DNA of 64,000 bases, taken from Bacteroidales bacterium (GTDB lineage: Bacteria > Bacteroidota > Bacteroidia > Bacteroidales > UBA1402). Below, piece by piece: positions 19,001 to 27,385 of this stretch. Both the position numbers and the translations under genes were made by a program. The first letter of the stretch is position 1. The number at the start of each line of letters is the position of its first letter. The stretch lies in NCBI GenBank assembly GCA_021373135.1, contig JAJFTH010000003.1, forward strand, positions 1 to 64,000, written 5' to 3'. The notes beneath the pieces are model-generated. The model saw nothing but the letters and a program-made list of their open reading frames with translations. It made no database searches and was not told the origin of the DNA.

Positions 19001-19372
19001 CGGATAGGTGACCACCACGATATTCCGGCTCTGGCGCAAGGCACTCAGTGCTTCTGTACGAAGGATGGTATTGCCAGGATCGTTTCGGCCATATTTGATG
19101 GCTCTCTTAAAACTGGCCGGATAATAATAAACATGATCCGGACCCAGCAATTGAACCATGTCGTGATAGAGATAGCCAGCCAGCTCTGCATCATCCTGTA
19201 TCAGGACAAAGTCTCGTTTGCAATCCTCAAAAAAAGTGGCCAGACTTAAGCTTACCGTTGAGCCTGTCAATCCATCAAGAAATAAACCATCGTTCGTTTC
19301 CGACAATACCAACTTGCCCGCATTCAATTGCGGGTGCTTTTGATAGAGTTGACGTAAATTACCTATTTCCAA
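16070..19372 (-). CDS. mfd: Transcription-repair coupling factor
   Basis: A 1,100-residue motor that removes stalled RNA polymerase from damaged DNA and recruits UvrA. In order: UvrB-like N-terminal domains, the RNA polymerase-interacting domain (FGDYVVHVDYGVGRFAGLF near residue 420), a RecG-like translocase with Walker A GDVGFGKTE, the DEEQ box LLIIDEEQKFG and motif VI region HQLRGRVGRSNRKAF, then a C-terminal TRCF domain. It starts with TTG (codon at 19370-19372, MEIGNLRQLY); no in-frame ATG fits better. It is divergent from the glycosyltransferase gene. Confidence 0.97.
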   Translation of the reverse strand: MEIGNLRQLYQKHPQLNAGKLVLSETNDGLFLDGLTGSTVSLSLATFFEDCKRDFVLIQDDAELAGYLYHDMVQLLGPDHVYYYPASFKRAIKYGRNDPGNTILRTEALSALRQSRNIVVVTYPDALLEKVVAIGELNEKTLDLHTGEHIDNAFVIELLNTFGFERVDYVYEPGQFSVRGSLIDVYSWSHELPYRIDFFGDEVESIRTFDIENQLSKEQVSSIHIIPFTSEEKEMAVPFTDYLNENTILAFSDFSFACAKLRQLTEDAKDIPEEKLLSDIEFTKKAKAFQWIEFGRKAYCHKHSTLTFSTSPQDVFNKNFELVSQAFHRYIEMGYQIYILSDSPKQIERLQTIFEDRGDNVTFTPILKTLHEGFMDHEQKIACFTDHQLFERYHKYNLRSEKARNGKLALSLKELVQFQFGDYVVHVDYGVGRFAGLFRTEVNGKMQEIIKIIYKDDDTIFVSIHNLHRISKYRGKEGEEPRINKLGSTSWSSLKERTKKKVKDIARELIALYAKRKDEQGFYYSPDSFLQQELEASFAYEDTPDQTKATIDVKKDMESNRPMDRLICGDVGFGKTEIAVRAAFKAVTDNKQVAILVPTTVLALQHYKTFKKRLEEFPCKVDYLSRARKPADAKALLHDLEEGNTNIVIGTHKLIGKSVKFKDLGLLIIDEEQKFGVSVKEKLRQMKVNVDTLTMTATPIPRTLQFSLMGARDLSIISTPPPNRYPIQTEVNTLNEDLLKETIEYELNRSGQVFLINNRIQNLPEIEAMVHRAVPGVRTAIAHGQMEGDKLEKIIMGYMDYVYDVLICTTIIESGIDIPNANTIIINNAHQFGLSDLHQLRGRVGRSNRKAFCYLLAPPLNTLTPEARRRLQAIENFSDLGSGFNISMQDLDIRGAGNMLGAEQSGFIADLGYETYQKILNEAVQELKDEEFPELYAGEEHATDREGNQTYVSDCAVESDMELLFPESYVPGSSERMSLYREMDNLESETDIKTFETRLIDRFGPIPKVSAELIEVVRLRRMAKNLGMEKIVLKNGQMICYFVSNQHSIFYQSAAFDGILRYAQNQMKNTKLREQNGKRSLVIKNVENIEKALVQLKLMQ

Positions 19373-19404
19373 AACTCTAAATCGTAAAGATGTATAAATC
19401 GGTG

Positions 19405-19412
19405 CAAAATTA
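19405..19412 (-). promoter_or_regulatory. -7 element for mfd
   Basis: TAATTTTG on the minus strand fits TAnnTTTG, 33 bases before the mfd start. No clear -33 element. Confidence 0.4.
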
Positions 19413-19457
19413 TAAAATATCTGTTGAATATATTCTAAGGGTGAAAAAATAAAGCCT

Positions 19458-19465
19458 TATATTTG
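19458..19465 (+). promoter_or_regulatory. -7 element for the glycosyltransferase gene
   Basis: TATATTTG, 28 bases before the ATG at 19494. It faces away from the mfd promoter in a 121-base divergent spacer. Confidence 0.5.
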
Positions 19466-19493
19466 TCTCAAATTCAAACAAAAGTTTACTAGC

Positions 19494-20249
19494 ATGACTT
19501 CTGATTCAGTCGTTATTATCCCAACTTACAACGAAAAGGAAAATATTGAGTTGATCATCCGGGCAGTGTTTGACTTACCTAAAGCCTTTGATATATTGAT
19601 CGTGGACGATGGTTCACCCGATGGTACGGCTGATATTGTCAGAACACTTCAAAAAGAATTCCCGGATTCCCTGAATATGCTTGAACGTAAGGGGAAGCTT
19701 GGTTTGGGAACTGCCTATATCACTGGATTTAGGTGGTCTATAGATCATAAGTATGATTTCATCTTTGAAATGGATGCGGATTTTTCACACAATCCGAAAG
19801 ATCTGATACATCTGTATAAGGCTTGTGCTGAAGAAGGAGGAGATGTGGCTATCGGTTCACGTTATGTGAACAATGTGGTCAATGTTGTAAATTGGCCGGT
19901 CGGTCGTGTGCTGATGTCCTATTTCGCTTCTTCCTACGTCCGCATTATTACAGGAATGAAAATATTTGACACCACGGCAGGTTTTAAATGCTATCGTCGT
20001 GAAGTGTTGGAAACCATAGAATTGGATAAGATTCAGTTTAAAGGTTATGCTTTTCAAATTGAAATGAAATTTACAGCCTGGAAGTCTGGTTTCGTCATCA
20101 AGGAAGTTCCCATCATTTTTGCCAACAGAGAGCTTGGGGTCTCCAAAATGAATGGAGGCATATTCAATGAAGCTGTATTTGGTGTTATCAAGATGACCTT
20201 CAGGAGTTGGTTCCGAGAATATCCGCAAAAACAAAAGGCTAAGGCATGA
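19494..20249 (+). CDS. DPM1-like family 2 glycosyltransferase
   Basis: A 251-residue GT-A enzyme similar to dolichol/polyprenol-phosphate mannosyltransferases. The nucleotide-binding DDGSPDGT (about residues 39-46) and the metal-binding EMDADFSHNP are intact. There is no C-terminal membrane domain, as in the short DPM1 type. It probably makes a polyprenyl-phosphate sugar donor at the inner face of the membrane; the sugar cannot be told. Its stop overlaps the pyrC start by four bases. Confidence 0.9.
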   Translation: MTSDSVVIIPTYNEKENIELIIRAVFDLPKAFDILIVDDGSPDGTADIVRTLQKEFPDSLNMLERKGKLGLGTAYITGFRWSIDHKYDFIFEMDADFSHNPKDLIHLYKACAEEGGDVAIGSRYVNNVVNVVNWPVGRVLMSYFASSYVRIITGMKIFDTTAGFKCYRREVLETIELDKIQFKGYAFQIEMKFTAWKSGFVIKEVPIIFANRELGVSKMNGGIFNEAVFGVIKMTFRSWFREYPQKQKAKA

Positions 20250-21586
20250 TTCCTTTGCTCATACATGATGCTTTAATCATTAATGAAGGACGTTCTTTCA
20301 CAGGTTCTGTCCTGATTAAAGGAGAAAAAATATCCCAGGTATTTGAGGGTGAGGTTCCTGCGTCTGTATTTTCTGCTTGTAAAATAGTTGAAGCATCGGG
20401 AAAATGGCTGATTCCAGGTGTCATTGATGATCACGTTCATTTCAGGGATCCCGGCTTGACACATAAAGCTGATTTGACTACAGAGTCTAAGGCTGCATTG
20501 GCTGGAGGTGTGACCTCTTTTATGGATATGCCAAACACGATACCTCAAACCACCACCATACAAGCCTGGGAGGAGAAGATGCAGCTGGCAGCTGAAAAAT
20601 CCTATGCCAATTATGCCTTTTATTTAGGTGCCACCAACGACAATCTTTCCGAACTTGAAAAAGCCGACTTTGGTCGCGTATGCGGTGTGAAAGTGTTTAT
20701 GGGCTCATCTACAGGAAAGATGCTTGTTGAAAAAAAAGAATCACTCGAGGCTATCTTTAAGGCCATACCTTCCATTGTGGCAGTCCATGCAGAATCCGAA
20801 GATATCATCCAGGCCAATAAAGCCAAATATTCAGATGAATCAGGCGGAGATCTTCCGCTTCGCTTTCATGCTTTGATCCGTAGTGCAGAAGCTTGCTATG
20901 CATCGTCTTCGATGGCGGTGGAGATGGCTTCACGCTTTGACACAAGGCTTCATCTTTTGCACATCAGTACGGCCAGAGAGCTTGGTTTACTTGACAATAA
21001 GCCGCTTTCTTCCAAAAAAATCACAGCAGAAGTATGTGTTGCACATCTTTGGTTTGATGAAAACGATTATGAGCATTATGGAAATGCCATCAAATGCAAT
21101 CCGGCCATTAAGACGCTTCAGGATAAGGAAGCCCTGAGGACTGCAGTAAATGATGGCCTCTTGGATGTCATAGCTACGGATCATGCACCTCATCTTTGGG
21201 CTGAAAAACAGGGGAATTGCCTGACTGCAGCATCCGGCTCTCCTTCCGTGCAATTTTCCTTGCCTTTGATGTTTGAATTGGTCCGTCAAGGTGTGTTTAG
21301 CAAAGAAACTGTTGTTGAAAAGATGTGTCATGCACCAGCTGAGCTTTATCATATTGAAAAGCGTGGCTTTATTCGGGAAGGCTATTTTGCTGATTTGGTA
21401 TTGGTTGATCCACAATATCCCTGGACACTTTCAGGTAAACAAATTATTTCTAAATGTGGTTGGTCCCCTTTTGATGGTCAACATTTTCACACCTGTGTTC
21501 ATCGTACGTACCTAAATGGCAGACTTGTATATGAACTAAACAAGAATCGTGATTTGAAAGCAGCCAAATCTTTGGAGTTCAGATAG
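20246..21586 (+). CDS. pyrC: Dihydroorotase
   Basis: A 446-residue amidohydrolase closing carbamoyl-aspartate to dihydroorotate in pyrimidine synthesis. HVHFRDPG carries the first two metal-binding histidines, VHAESED and HLLHIST further ones, and ATDHAPH the catalytic aspartate. It is of the class I type. Overlap (ATGA) with the glycosyltransferase gene indicates translational coupling, a pairing often seen in Bacteroidales. Confidence 0.95.
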   Translation: MIPLLIHDALIINEGRSFTGSVLIKGEKISQVFEGEVPASVFSACKIVEASGKWLIPGVIDDHVHFRDPGLTHKADLTTESKAALAGGVTSFMDMPNTIPQTTTIQAWEEKMQLAAEKSYANYAFYLGATNDNLSELEKADFGRVCGVKVFMGSSTGKMLVEKKESLEAIFKAIPSIVAVHAESEDIIQANKAKYSDESGGDLPLRFHALIRSAEACYASSSMAVEMASRFDTRLHLLHISTARELGLLDNKPLSSKKITAEVCVAHLWFDENDYEHYGNAIKCNPAIKTLQDKEALRTAVNDGLLDVIATDHAPHLWAEKQGNCLTAASGSPSVQFSLPLMFELVRQGVFSKETVVEKMCHAPAELYHIEKRGFIREGYFADLVLVDPQYPWTLSGKQIISKCGWSPFDGQHFHTCVHRTYLNGRLVYELNKNRDLKAAKSLEFR

Positions 21587-21637
21587 GACATGTTGGGAGT
21601 CTCATTTGTGGAATGTGTAATTTTAACATTGCTAATG

Positions 21638-21668
21638 TTTGTTTTGAATAAAATAAACATTACTTTTG
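21638..21668 (+). promoter_or_regulatory. Promoter for the histidine kinase gene
   Basis: TTTG (21638-21641), 19 bases, TACTTTTG (21661-21668). The leader before the kinase would be about 160 bases and contains the inverted repeat at 21734-21775. Confidence 0.7.
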
Positions 21669-21733
21669 CCGATTAATAAACGTTAAATTTACAGATTGGA
21701 GTATTTTTCCATAGATGGGTATTTATGTCTTTT

Positions 21734-21775
21734 TGATCAAATGCAATGTACATGCGATTTGTATGTGTTTGATCA
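21734..21775 (+). promoter_or_regulatory. Inverted repeat in the kinase leader
   Basis: TGATCAAA (21734-21741) and TTTGATCA (21768-21775) are exact reverse complements 26 bases apart, with a further partial pairing of ACAT and ATGT inside. It may be a protein-binding site or an RNA hairpin; its role is unknown. Confidence 0.4.
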
Positions 21776-21833
21776 GATGATGGTCATGATGGTATGATGT
21801 GATTTTTTACCTGCTTTTTTTTTATTTTTTGAA

Positions 21834-23588
21834 ATGAGTATGACTCTATTCACTCAGGAGGAATTTAATCTAGACCTGGATGACATACAATTCAGCGATA
21901 TTTTTGTTTTGGAAGAGATCCAGCAAATGCAGGATATGTTTTCCAATGCTACAGGTGTGGCGTCAATCATCACCAATACAGAGGGTATACCTATAACCCG
22001 TCCAAGTAATTATTGCAGATTATGTAATGAAATTATCCGGAACACTGAAAAAGGGCGCATAAACTGTTATAGATCTGATTCTGTTTTGGGACGGCACAAT
22101 CCATCCGGCCCTGTTGTCCGGACTTGCCTCAGCGGAGATTTGTGGGATGCCGGTGCAAGTATCACAGTTGGCGGCAAACATATAGCTAACTGGTTGATCG
22201 GGCAAGTAAGAAGTGAAAAAGCAAATGTTGTGCACATGATGAAGTATGCTGAAGAAATCGGGGCAGATAAAGAAACATATATTGATGCACTCAACGAAAT
22301 ACCTGTCATGACTTTCGAGCACTTTAACAATGTGGCCAACATGTTGTTTCAGTTTGTCAATGAATTGTCAGAGAAAGCGTATAGTAATTTGCTTCTGAGA
22401 GCACAGATAGCAGAACGGGAAAAGATCACAGCCATGCTGCAAAAAAGTGAGAAGAAGTACAGATTGCTTGTCGATAATTGTAATGATGTTATTTATACAC
22501 TTGATTTTGAGGGGAAAATAACTTTTATATCTCCTGTTTGGACCAGTCTCCTGGGACACGATGTCAATCTGTCAATCGGAAAATATTATTATGAATTTAT
22601 ACATCCTGATGATATTTCAACATTTGAGATTTTTTTGAAAAAGTTGATGGATTCGGATCATTCTATTCAAAGTGTAGAATTTCGAATAAAACATCATGAT
22701 GGATACTGGTGCTGGTACGTTACCGGAGGTCTTCCAATCAGGGATGAGAAGGGAAATGCCACAGGTTTTTATGGTACTTTAAAGGATATTAGTGAAAAGA
22801 AGAAAAATGAAGATTTCATTAAAAACATCAATCAAGAGCTGATTAACCAAAATGCTGTTAAAGATAAATTCTTCTCTATCATCGCCCACGATCTGCGAAG
22901 TCCTTTAAGCAGCATTCTTGGCTTATCGAAATTGATTGCAGAAGACACTTCTGATTTTACAACTGAACAGATTCAGGAAATCACCTCAAATATTCATATT
23001 ACTGCTGATAATCTCTATCATCTTCTTGAAAATTTACTTGAATGGACCAAAATTCAGCAGGATCTCATATCGGTAGATTTGAAACCAGTGAACGTGCTTT
23101 CTATTGTGCAGGAAAATGTAAAGCTTTTCACCGATACCCTTAAGAATAAAAACCTTGGAATCTCTATAGATATTTCTAAAGAGGTGCAGGTTTACGCAGA
23201 TATCAACATTATGAAAACCATTGTTAGAAATTTGATTTCCAACGCAATAAAATTCACCCCCAAAGGTGGCAACATTGAAATTTTAACCAAAATGACCAAA
23301 GAAGATGAAGTTGAACTATCCATTAAAGATTCTGGTATTGGAATGGGACCGGAGATTTTGAAAAATTTATTCTGTCTTGGTGTTTCAACCTGTAGAAAGG
23401 GAACGGAAAATGAATCCAGTACAGGTTTCGGATTGCTGCTTTGCAAAGAATTTGTCGAAAAGTTAGGCGGAAAAATCAACGTGGAGAGTGAATGTGGAAA
23501 AGGCTCAAATTTTCATTTTTCGCTTCCAAAATATCCATTGGTTATCGTCCCTTCAGATAGTTCGCTCCTTTTTGATCGTGTTGAATGA
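21834..23588 (+). CDS. PocR-PAS sensor histidine kinase
   Basis: A 584-residue kinase with no membrane segment, so it should sense inside the cell. Residues about 20-180 form a PocR ligand-binding domain with its cysteines (Cys61, Cys64, Cys78, Cys98) and the phrase GDLWDAGASITVGG. A PAS domain follows (about 205-320), then HisKA with phospho-acceptor His352 in IIAHDLRSPLSS, and an HATPase domain with RNLISNAIKFTP, DSGIGMG and GFGLLLCKEF. PocR domains bind small hydrocarbon derivatives such as 1,3-propanediol in the best-known case. No response regulator gene is adjacent, so its partner is elsewhere. Confidence 0.9.
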   Translation: MSMTLFTQEEFNLDLDDIQFSDIFVLEEIQQMQDMFSNATGVASIITNTEGIPITRPSNYCRLCNEIIRNTEKGRINCYRSDSVLGRHNPSGPVVRTCLSGDLWDAGASITVGGKHIANWLIGQVRSEKANVVHMMKYAEEIGADKETYIDALNEIPVMTFEHFNNVANMLFQFVNELSEKAYSNLLLRAQIAEREKITAMLQKSEKKYRLLVDNCNDVIYTLDFEGKITFISPVWTSLLGHDVNLSIGKYYYEFIHPDDISTFEIFLKKLMDSDHSIQSVEFRIKHHDGYWCWYVTGGLPIRDEKGNATGFYGTLKDISEKKKNEDFIKNINQELINQNAVKDKFFSIIAHDLRSPLSSILGLSKLIAEDTSDFTTEQIQEITSNIHITADNLYHLLENLLEWTKIQQDLISVDLKPVNVLSIVQENVKLFTDTLKNKNLGISIDISKEVQVYADINIMKTIVRNLISNAIKFTPKGGNIEILTKMTKEDEVELSIKDSGIGMGPEILKNLFCLGVSTCRKGTENESSTGFGLLLCKEFVEKLGGKINVESECGKGSNFHFSLPKYPLVIVPSDSSLLFDRVE

Positions 23589-23651
23589 AGAAGCAAGCAA
23601 AAAAACCTCGGTTTGCAAACCTGCATCATATTGATTCCAAAAACAAATAAA

Positions 23652-24413
23652 ATGAACATAAAAAGATTTTTTAATTTATTGATTTTCTTTAGTTGTATTT
23701 TAAGTTCATCCTTTTCAGCTCCCAAAATCATCCTTAAATTGGATGACTTTATGGTAAAAGATGGTCAATGTGGTTGTATACCCACTTTGGATTATCTGAA
23801 ATTGAAGCAAATTAAAGCTGCATTTGGAGCCGTCGTGATGAGAGTTGACAGCACTGTACAGCAGGTGTGGAGTCCCTACATGGAAGCCAAAAATGATCGG
23901 GGAGAAAAACTTTTTGAGATTTGGCATCACGGATGGGATCATAAAAAACCGGAATTTCTTGGTACAGGTTATGATTATCAAAAAAAACATTTTGATCAAG
24001 CGAATGATTTGATCTTGAAATATCTTGGAATTCAGATGCATACTTTCGGATCCCCTCATAATATCAGTGATGAGGAAACCAATCAAGTGATTTTCGAAAA
24101 TCCGAACTACAAGGTCTTTATGCTTTCCAGCAAGGTCCCGAGTACAAATAATGGCATCTTATATATCGACAACCGTGTCAACATGGAGAATGGTACCGGA
24201 AATCCTCAGTTCGACTATTTCAAGGAGGAATATTTTAAACACAAAGAGGAATATAAGGATTACATGATTTTACAAGGTCATCCCAGCATGTGGACTGTTG
24301 AAAAGTTGGAAGAATTTAAGAAGATTGTTGATTTTCTGATTGCTGAAGGTTGTGAGTTTGTACTCCCTTATGAATATTATCTGAAGACGAAAGCTCCAAA
24401 AAAACCATTTTAA
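23652..24413 (+). CDS. Secreted NodB-like polysaccharide deacetylase
   Basis: About 253 residues from the ATG at 23652, chosen because it gives a signal peptide (MNIKRFFNLLIFFSCILSSS). The body resembles the NodB/polysaccharide-deacetylase barrel: LKLDDFM carries the early acidic pair, FEIWHHGWDHK fits the metal-binding H-x-x-x-H region, and ILQGHPSMWT the late histidine motif. A secreted esterase acting on glycan N- or O-acetyl groups is the likely role, with an unknown substrate. It lies 63 bases after the kinase gene and is closed by a strong terminator. Confidence 0.7.
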   Translation: MNIKRFFNLLIFFSCILSSSFSAPKIILKLDDFMVKDGQCGCIPTLDYLKLKQIKAAFGAVVMRVDSTVQQVWSPYMEAKNDRGEKLFEIWHHGWDHKKPEFLGTGYDYQKKHFDQANDLILKYLGIQMHTFGSPHNISDEETNQVIFENPNYKVFMLSSKVPSTNNGILYIDNRVNMENGTGNPQFDYFKEEYFKHKEEYKDYMILQGHPSMWTVEKLEEFKKIVDFLIAEGCEFVLPYEYYLKTKAPKKPF

Positions 24414-24420
24414 TTTATAG

Positions 24421-24463
24421 TAAAAGCCTGCAAATCATATATTTTGCAGGCTTTTATGTTTTT
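24421..24463. terminator. Two-way terminator between deacetylase and PUL
   Basis: TAAAAGCCTGCAAA (24421-24434) and TTTGCAGGCTTTTA (24443-24456) are perfect complements with T-rich flanks on both sides. It can stop transcripts from both directions and marks the left edge of the AT-rich island. Confidence 0.85.
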
Positions 24464-24668
24464 GAAAGGAGGGCATTGAGTGTTTGATATTATTACTTTT
24501 ACTTTTTCGTATTTTAAATTAGGAATTTTGAATCTGAGAGAAACGAAGTTCATATGAATAGATATAGTAAATATGCCTAACAGATAGGAACTTATGTAAT
24601 CGATTTCAAAATCACCATTCCGACCATACATCATAAACCAAATGACTCAGATTAGTTCCATAAGAAAT

Positions 24669-27350
24669 CTAAAGTTTTATGACTTTTAAATTTTTAATTT
24701 TAGCATCATTGTAATTCTCTTTTCCGTGGGACATATTATTGTTAAAACCATTGTATTCGGGATTAAACTTGAGATTTACTTTGTGTTTTCCTTCCTTTAG
24801 TTTTTCAAGAATTATATAGTTGGAATTCATCCACTTATTCCAATCTCCTGTTGCCTCTAATAAAAATGTTCCTACATCGACGCCATCGACAAACACAGAT
24901 CTTATGTAACAATACGTTCCGTGTGGACCACGGCCATTAGACCCAATAAGAGTTATTGCATAATTACCATTTGCAGGCAAATCAATTGTGAAATTTATAT
25001 TTGTTGGATTTGAACAGTAATCAATTGCAAATTCTGAATTAGAGTTTTCTTTTGTCAAAACAATTTCAGAATTCTTATAATCAGTCTTTTCAACCGTATA
25101 TTTATTTCCCCAATCTGAAATAAGTACAGGGTTAGAAAGATCAGATTGAAAACCTTTTGCATCAATGGCATAGATAGAATAAAATCCTGCAGATTTTCCT
25201 ATCATATCAAAAGGAGTTTGAATTTTTTGGTCTGTTGAAATAGATTTACTATGTAAAAAATATTGTAAATCAGACTCTTGATTCCATTCGAGTTTTTTAC
25301 CAGACATGTTTAATACTGGTTCTACCGGAGACCAACATTTGCCTGGTCCGGCATTTACTAAATTAATCTTATTAGAAGTTTGTACTGTTTCCATGACCAT
25401 TTCTACTTTATAGGTTCCTATTAATTTAGTAGAAAACGTATAAGGTAAAGTCTGTGGTTGTCCGTTTACCGATAATGATTTCACATTATTACCATTTCCT
25501 GATATAGAAATATTAATGATTGCATCCCTATAATGAAAATTCTCGAGAGAAATTTTTCCATTTACAATGCTTGGAATAACCGGATTAAATGTAATCCCTT
25601 CTTGAGTCATCGATATACCAAAAAGAACACGATAAATCATACTAATATATGAAGCAACCGACCATAATTGTCTGTCAGAACTCAAAGCTGTACCTCTATC
25701 GTAACCAGTATCATAAGTCATGTTTTCTTTGTGAGTAAGAAACAATGCTGATTGTCGCATCAATGATTTGACTATATGTTCTACGGCATTTGTGTTTTTG
25801 ACATCTCGGGCAGCATACATGTAAGGTGTCTCCCATACTGGCCAAATACCTTTATTATGATAAGCAAAATCGTCAGGAATTGTTGGATAAAGCGTTGGAG
25901 CTCCATATTGATATAAAGGGAAGTTCTCTACCATAGCAGTAACTTGTTCCTGATTTGCCGTCCCCAAAATGCCAGATAGGCCATTAGACATTACATCCAC
26001 TCTATCTGAACTTCTGTACCCAAAATATTCAGGATACAAATAACATGTGTAGCATTTTTTATTATTATCCCAAAATTTTAAATTGATATTGTTTTTTAAT
26101 GTGTTATAATATTTGTCCCACAAAATGGTTTCGTCAGTCGGTTGATTTAATATACGGCTTACATCCCCTAAAAATTTATAAAGATTCATATGTAGAACAT
26201 TTGTACCACATGAAAAAGACTGAGAAATAGTTGCATTCGTAAACCAGTTGGGATATGTATGAGTTCTCCAGTCCATAGAACAAGTCTCTCCTTTGAACAA
26301 ACCGATTTTAGAATCAAAGGCCACATGAATATCCTTCATGGCTGTGTATTTAAGCCCTTCATAAGCTGATTTCAGCCATTGTTCATCACCTGTGCTCAAA
26401 TAATATTCCCAAGCAGCTAAAGCCCAAACAACTCTATCAGTAGAAATTGGCCATGAACCGCCACTACCTGTGTCTTGTAATGCTTCTTTAGGATTTTTCA
26501 GGGTTTGCTTTTCAAGTGTCTTACGTGAAATGTCAGGTAAAACCCAAGCATAAGAAAAATAGATACTATAAACCGCATCTCTTGTCCAAGTGTCAGGCCA
26601 TAATGCACCTGCCATAAACGTACTATCACTTCGAATATCAAGAAGCATCTCCTCTAAAGCCATATTATAAAGAGCCACTAATAGTTTATTATTCTCTGCT
26701 TTAAGTTGTGGAAATGAAGAAATATCTTTTTTTAATTTCCAAGAATGATTCACACCATGATAATCCGAAATAATTTCATTATTTGATACAGCTTTAGCTT
26801 CTCTTAAACCTAAAAAGGAAGCATCCAGCACTTTTTCAGGAGTAAAATAATAAGAAAGGGGAGAGCCTTTTTCACGTACGACAGTCCAATGTGAATTGAA
26901 ATCAATATTACGATCAGAATTTCCAATAACTAAATTATTGTTTTGAGACATTAAGTGCAAATCAGGAGCAGCACAATTTGAAAGAGTATACCAACCACAA
27001 TTTTGTTGAGTTACAAAGTCAAAATTCCTATATTTCCATTTTAAGCCATCGGTATCTATTTTTTTTGCATCACCGCAAATTAAATGATCTCCAATAATTT
27101 GCAAATAATGACCACTTTTTTTATTCTTAATAAGAATTTCTTCACCTTTTGTACTCTCAATAATCCATAAATAACTATCATTTATAACCTTTTGACCAAA
27201 TTTGCAAACGCCATTATTCTCGTAAAAGTATTTTCCTGTCTCACGGTTCTGGAAACTCCATTCAGAAAACCCCTTACTGTCTCGTGCTGAGACAGTAAGG
27301 GGAAATAAGACTAATATCAGAAGCCAGATATATTTTGGCAATAATTTCAT
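24669..27350 (-). CDS. Secreted six-hairpin glycoside hydrolase
   Basis: An 893-residue exported protein (signal MKLLPKYIWLLILVLFPLTV). Residues about 28-170 look like a beta-trefoil carbohydrate-binding module (repeated W, GYL and SHWTV phrases). Residues about 215-600 form an (alpha/alpha)6 barrel: LWPDTWTRDAVYS resembles the aspartate motif of glycogen-debranching-like enzymes, and WPVWETPYMYAARD, DTGYDRG and LSSDRQLWS line the rest. The last 150 residues look like a CBM35/CBM6-type jelly roll. Its CAZy family was not recognised. As last gene of the PUL it probably releases glucose or short oligosaccharides outside the cytoplasm. It lacks a clear T9SS tail. Confidence 0.7.
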   Translation of the reverse strand: MKLLPKYIWLLILVLFPLTVSARDSKGFSEWSFQNRETGKYFYENNGVCKFGQKVINDSYLWIIESTKGEEILIKNKKSGHYLQIIGDHLICGDAKKIDTDGLKWKYRNFDFVTQQNCGWYTLSNCAAPDLHLMSQNNNLVIGNSDRNIDFNSHWTVVREKGSPLSYYFTPEKVLDASFLGLREAKAVSNNEIISDYHGVNHSWKLKKDISSFPQLKAENNKLLVALYNMALEEMLLDIRSDSTFMAGALWPDTWTRDAVYSIYFSYAWVLPDISRKTLEKQTLKNPKEALQDTGSGGSWPISTDRVVWALAAWEYYLSTGDEQWLKSAYEGLKYTAMKDIHVAFDSKIGLFKGETCSMDWRTHTYPNWFTNATISQSFSCGTNVLHMNLYKFLGDVSRILNQPTDETILWDKYYNTLKNNINLKFWDNNKKCYTCYLYPEYFGYRSSDRVDVMSNGLSGILGTANQEQVTAMVENFPLYQYGAPTLYPTIPDDFAYHNKGIWPVWETPYMYAARDVKNTNAVEHIVKSLMRQSALFLTHKENMTYDTGYDRGTALSSDRQLWSVASYISMIYRVLFGISMTQEGITFNPVIPSIVNGKISLENFHYRDAIINISISGNGNNVKSLSVNGQPQTLPYTFSTKLIGTYKVEMVMETVQTSNKINLVNAGPGKCWSPVEPVLNMSGKKLEWNQESDLQYFLHSKSISTDQKIQTPFDMIGKSAGFYSIYAIDAKGFQSDLSNPVLISDWGNKYTVEKTDYKNSEIVLTKENSNSEFAIDYCSNPTNINFTIDLPANGNYAITLIGSNGRGPHGTYCYIRSVFVDGVDVGTFLLEATGDWNKWMNSNYIILEKLKEGKHKVNLKFNPEYNGFNNNMSHGKENYNDAKIKNLKVIKL

Positions 27351-27385
27351 ATTAAATTACTTATTTGTTTGTTAAAAAATGTAAT

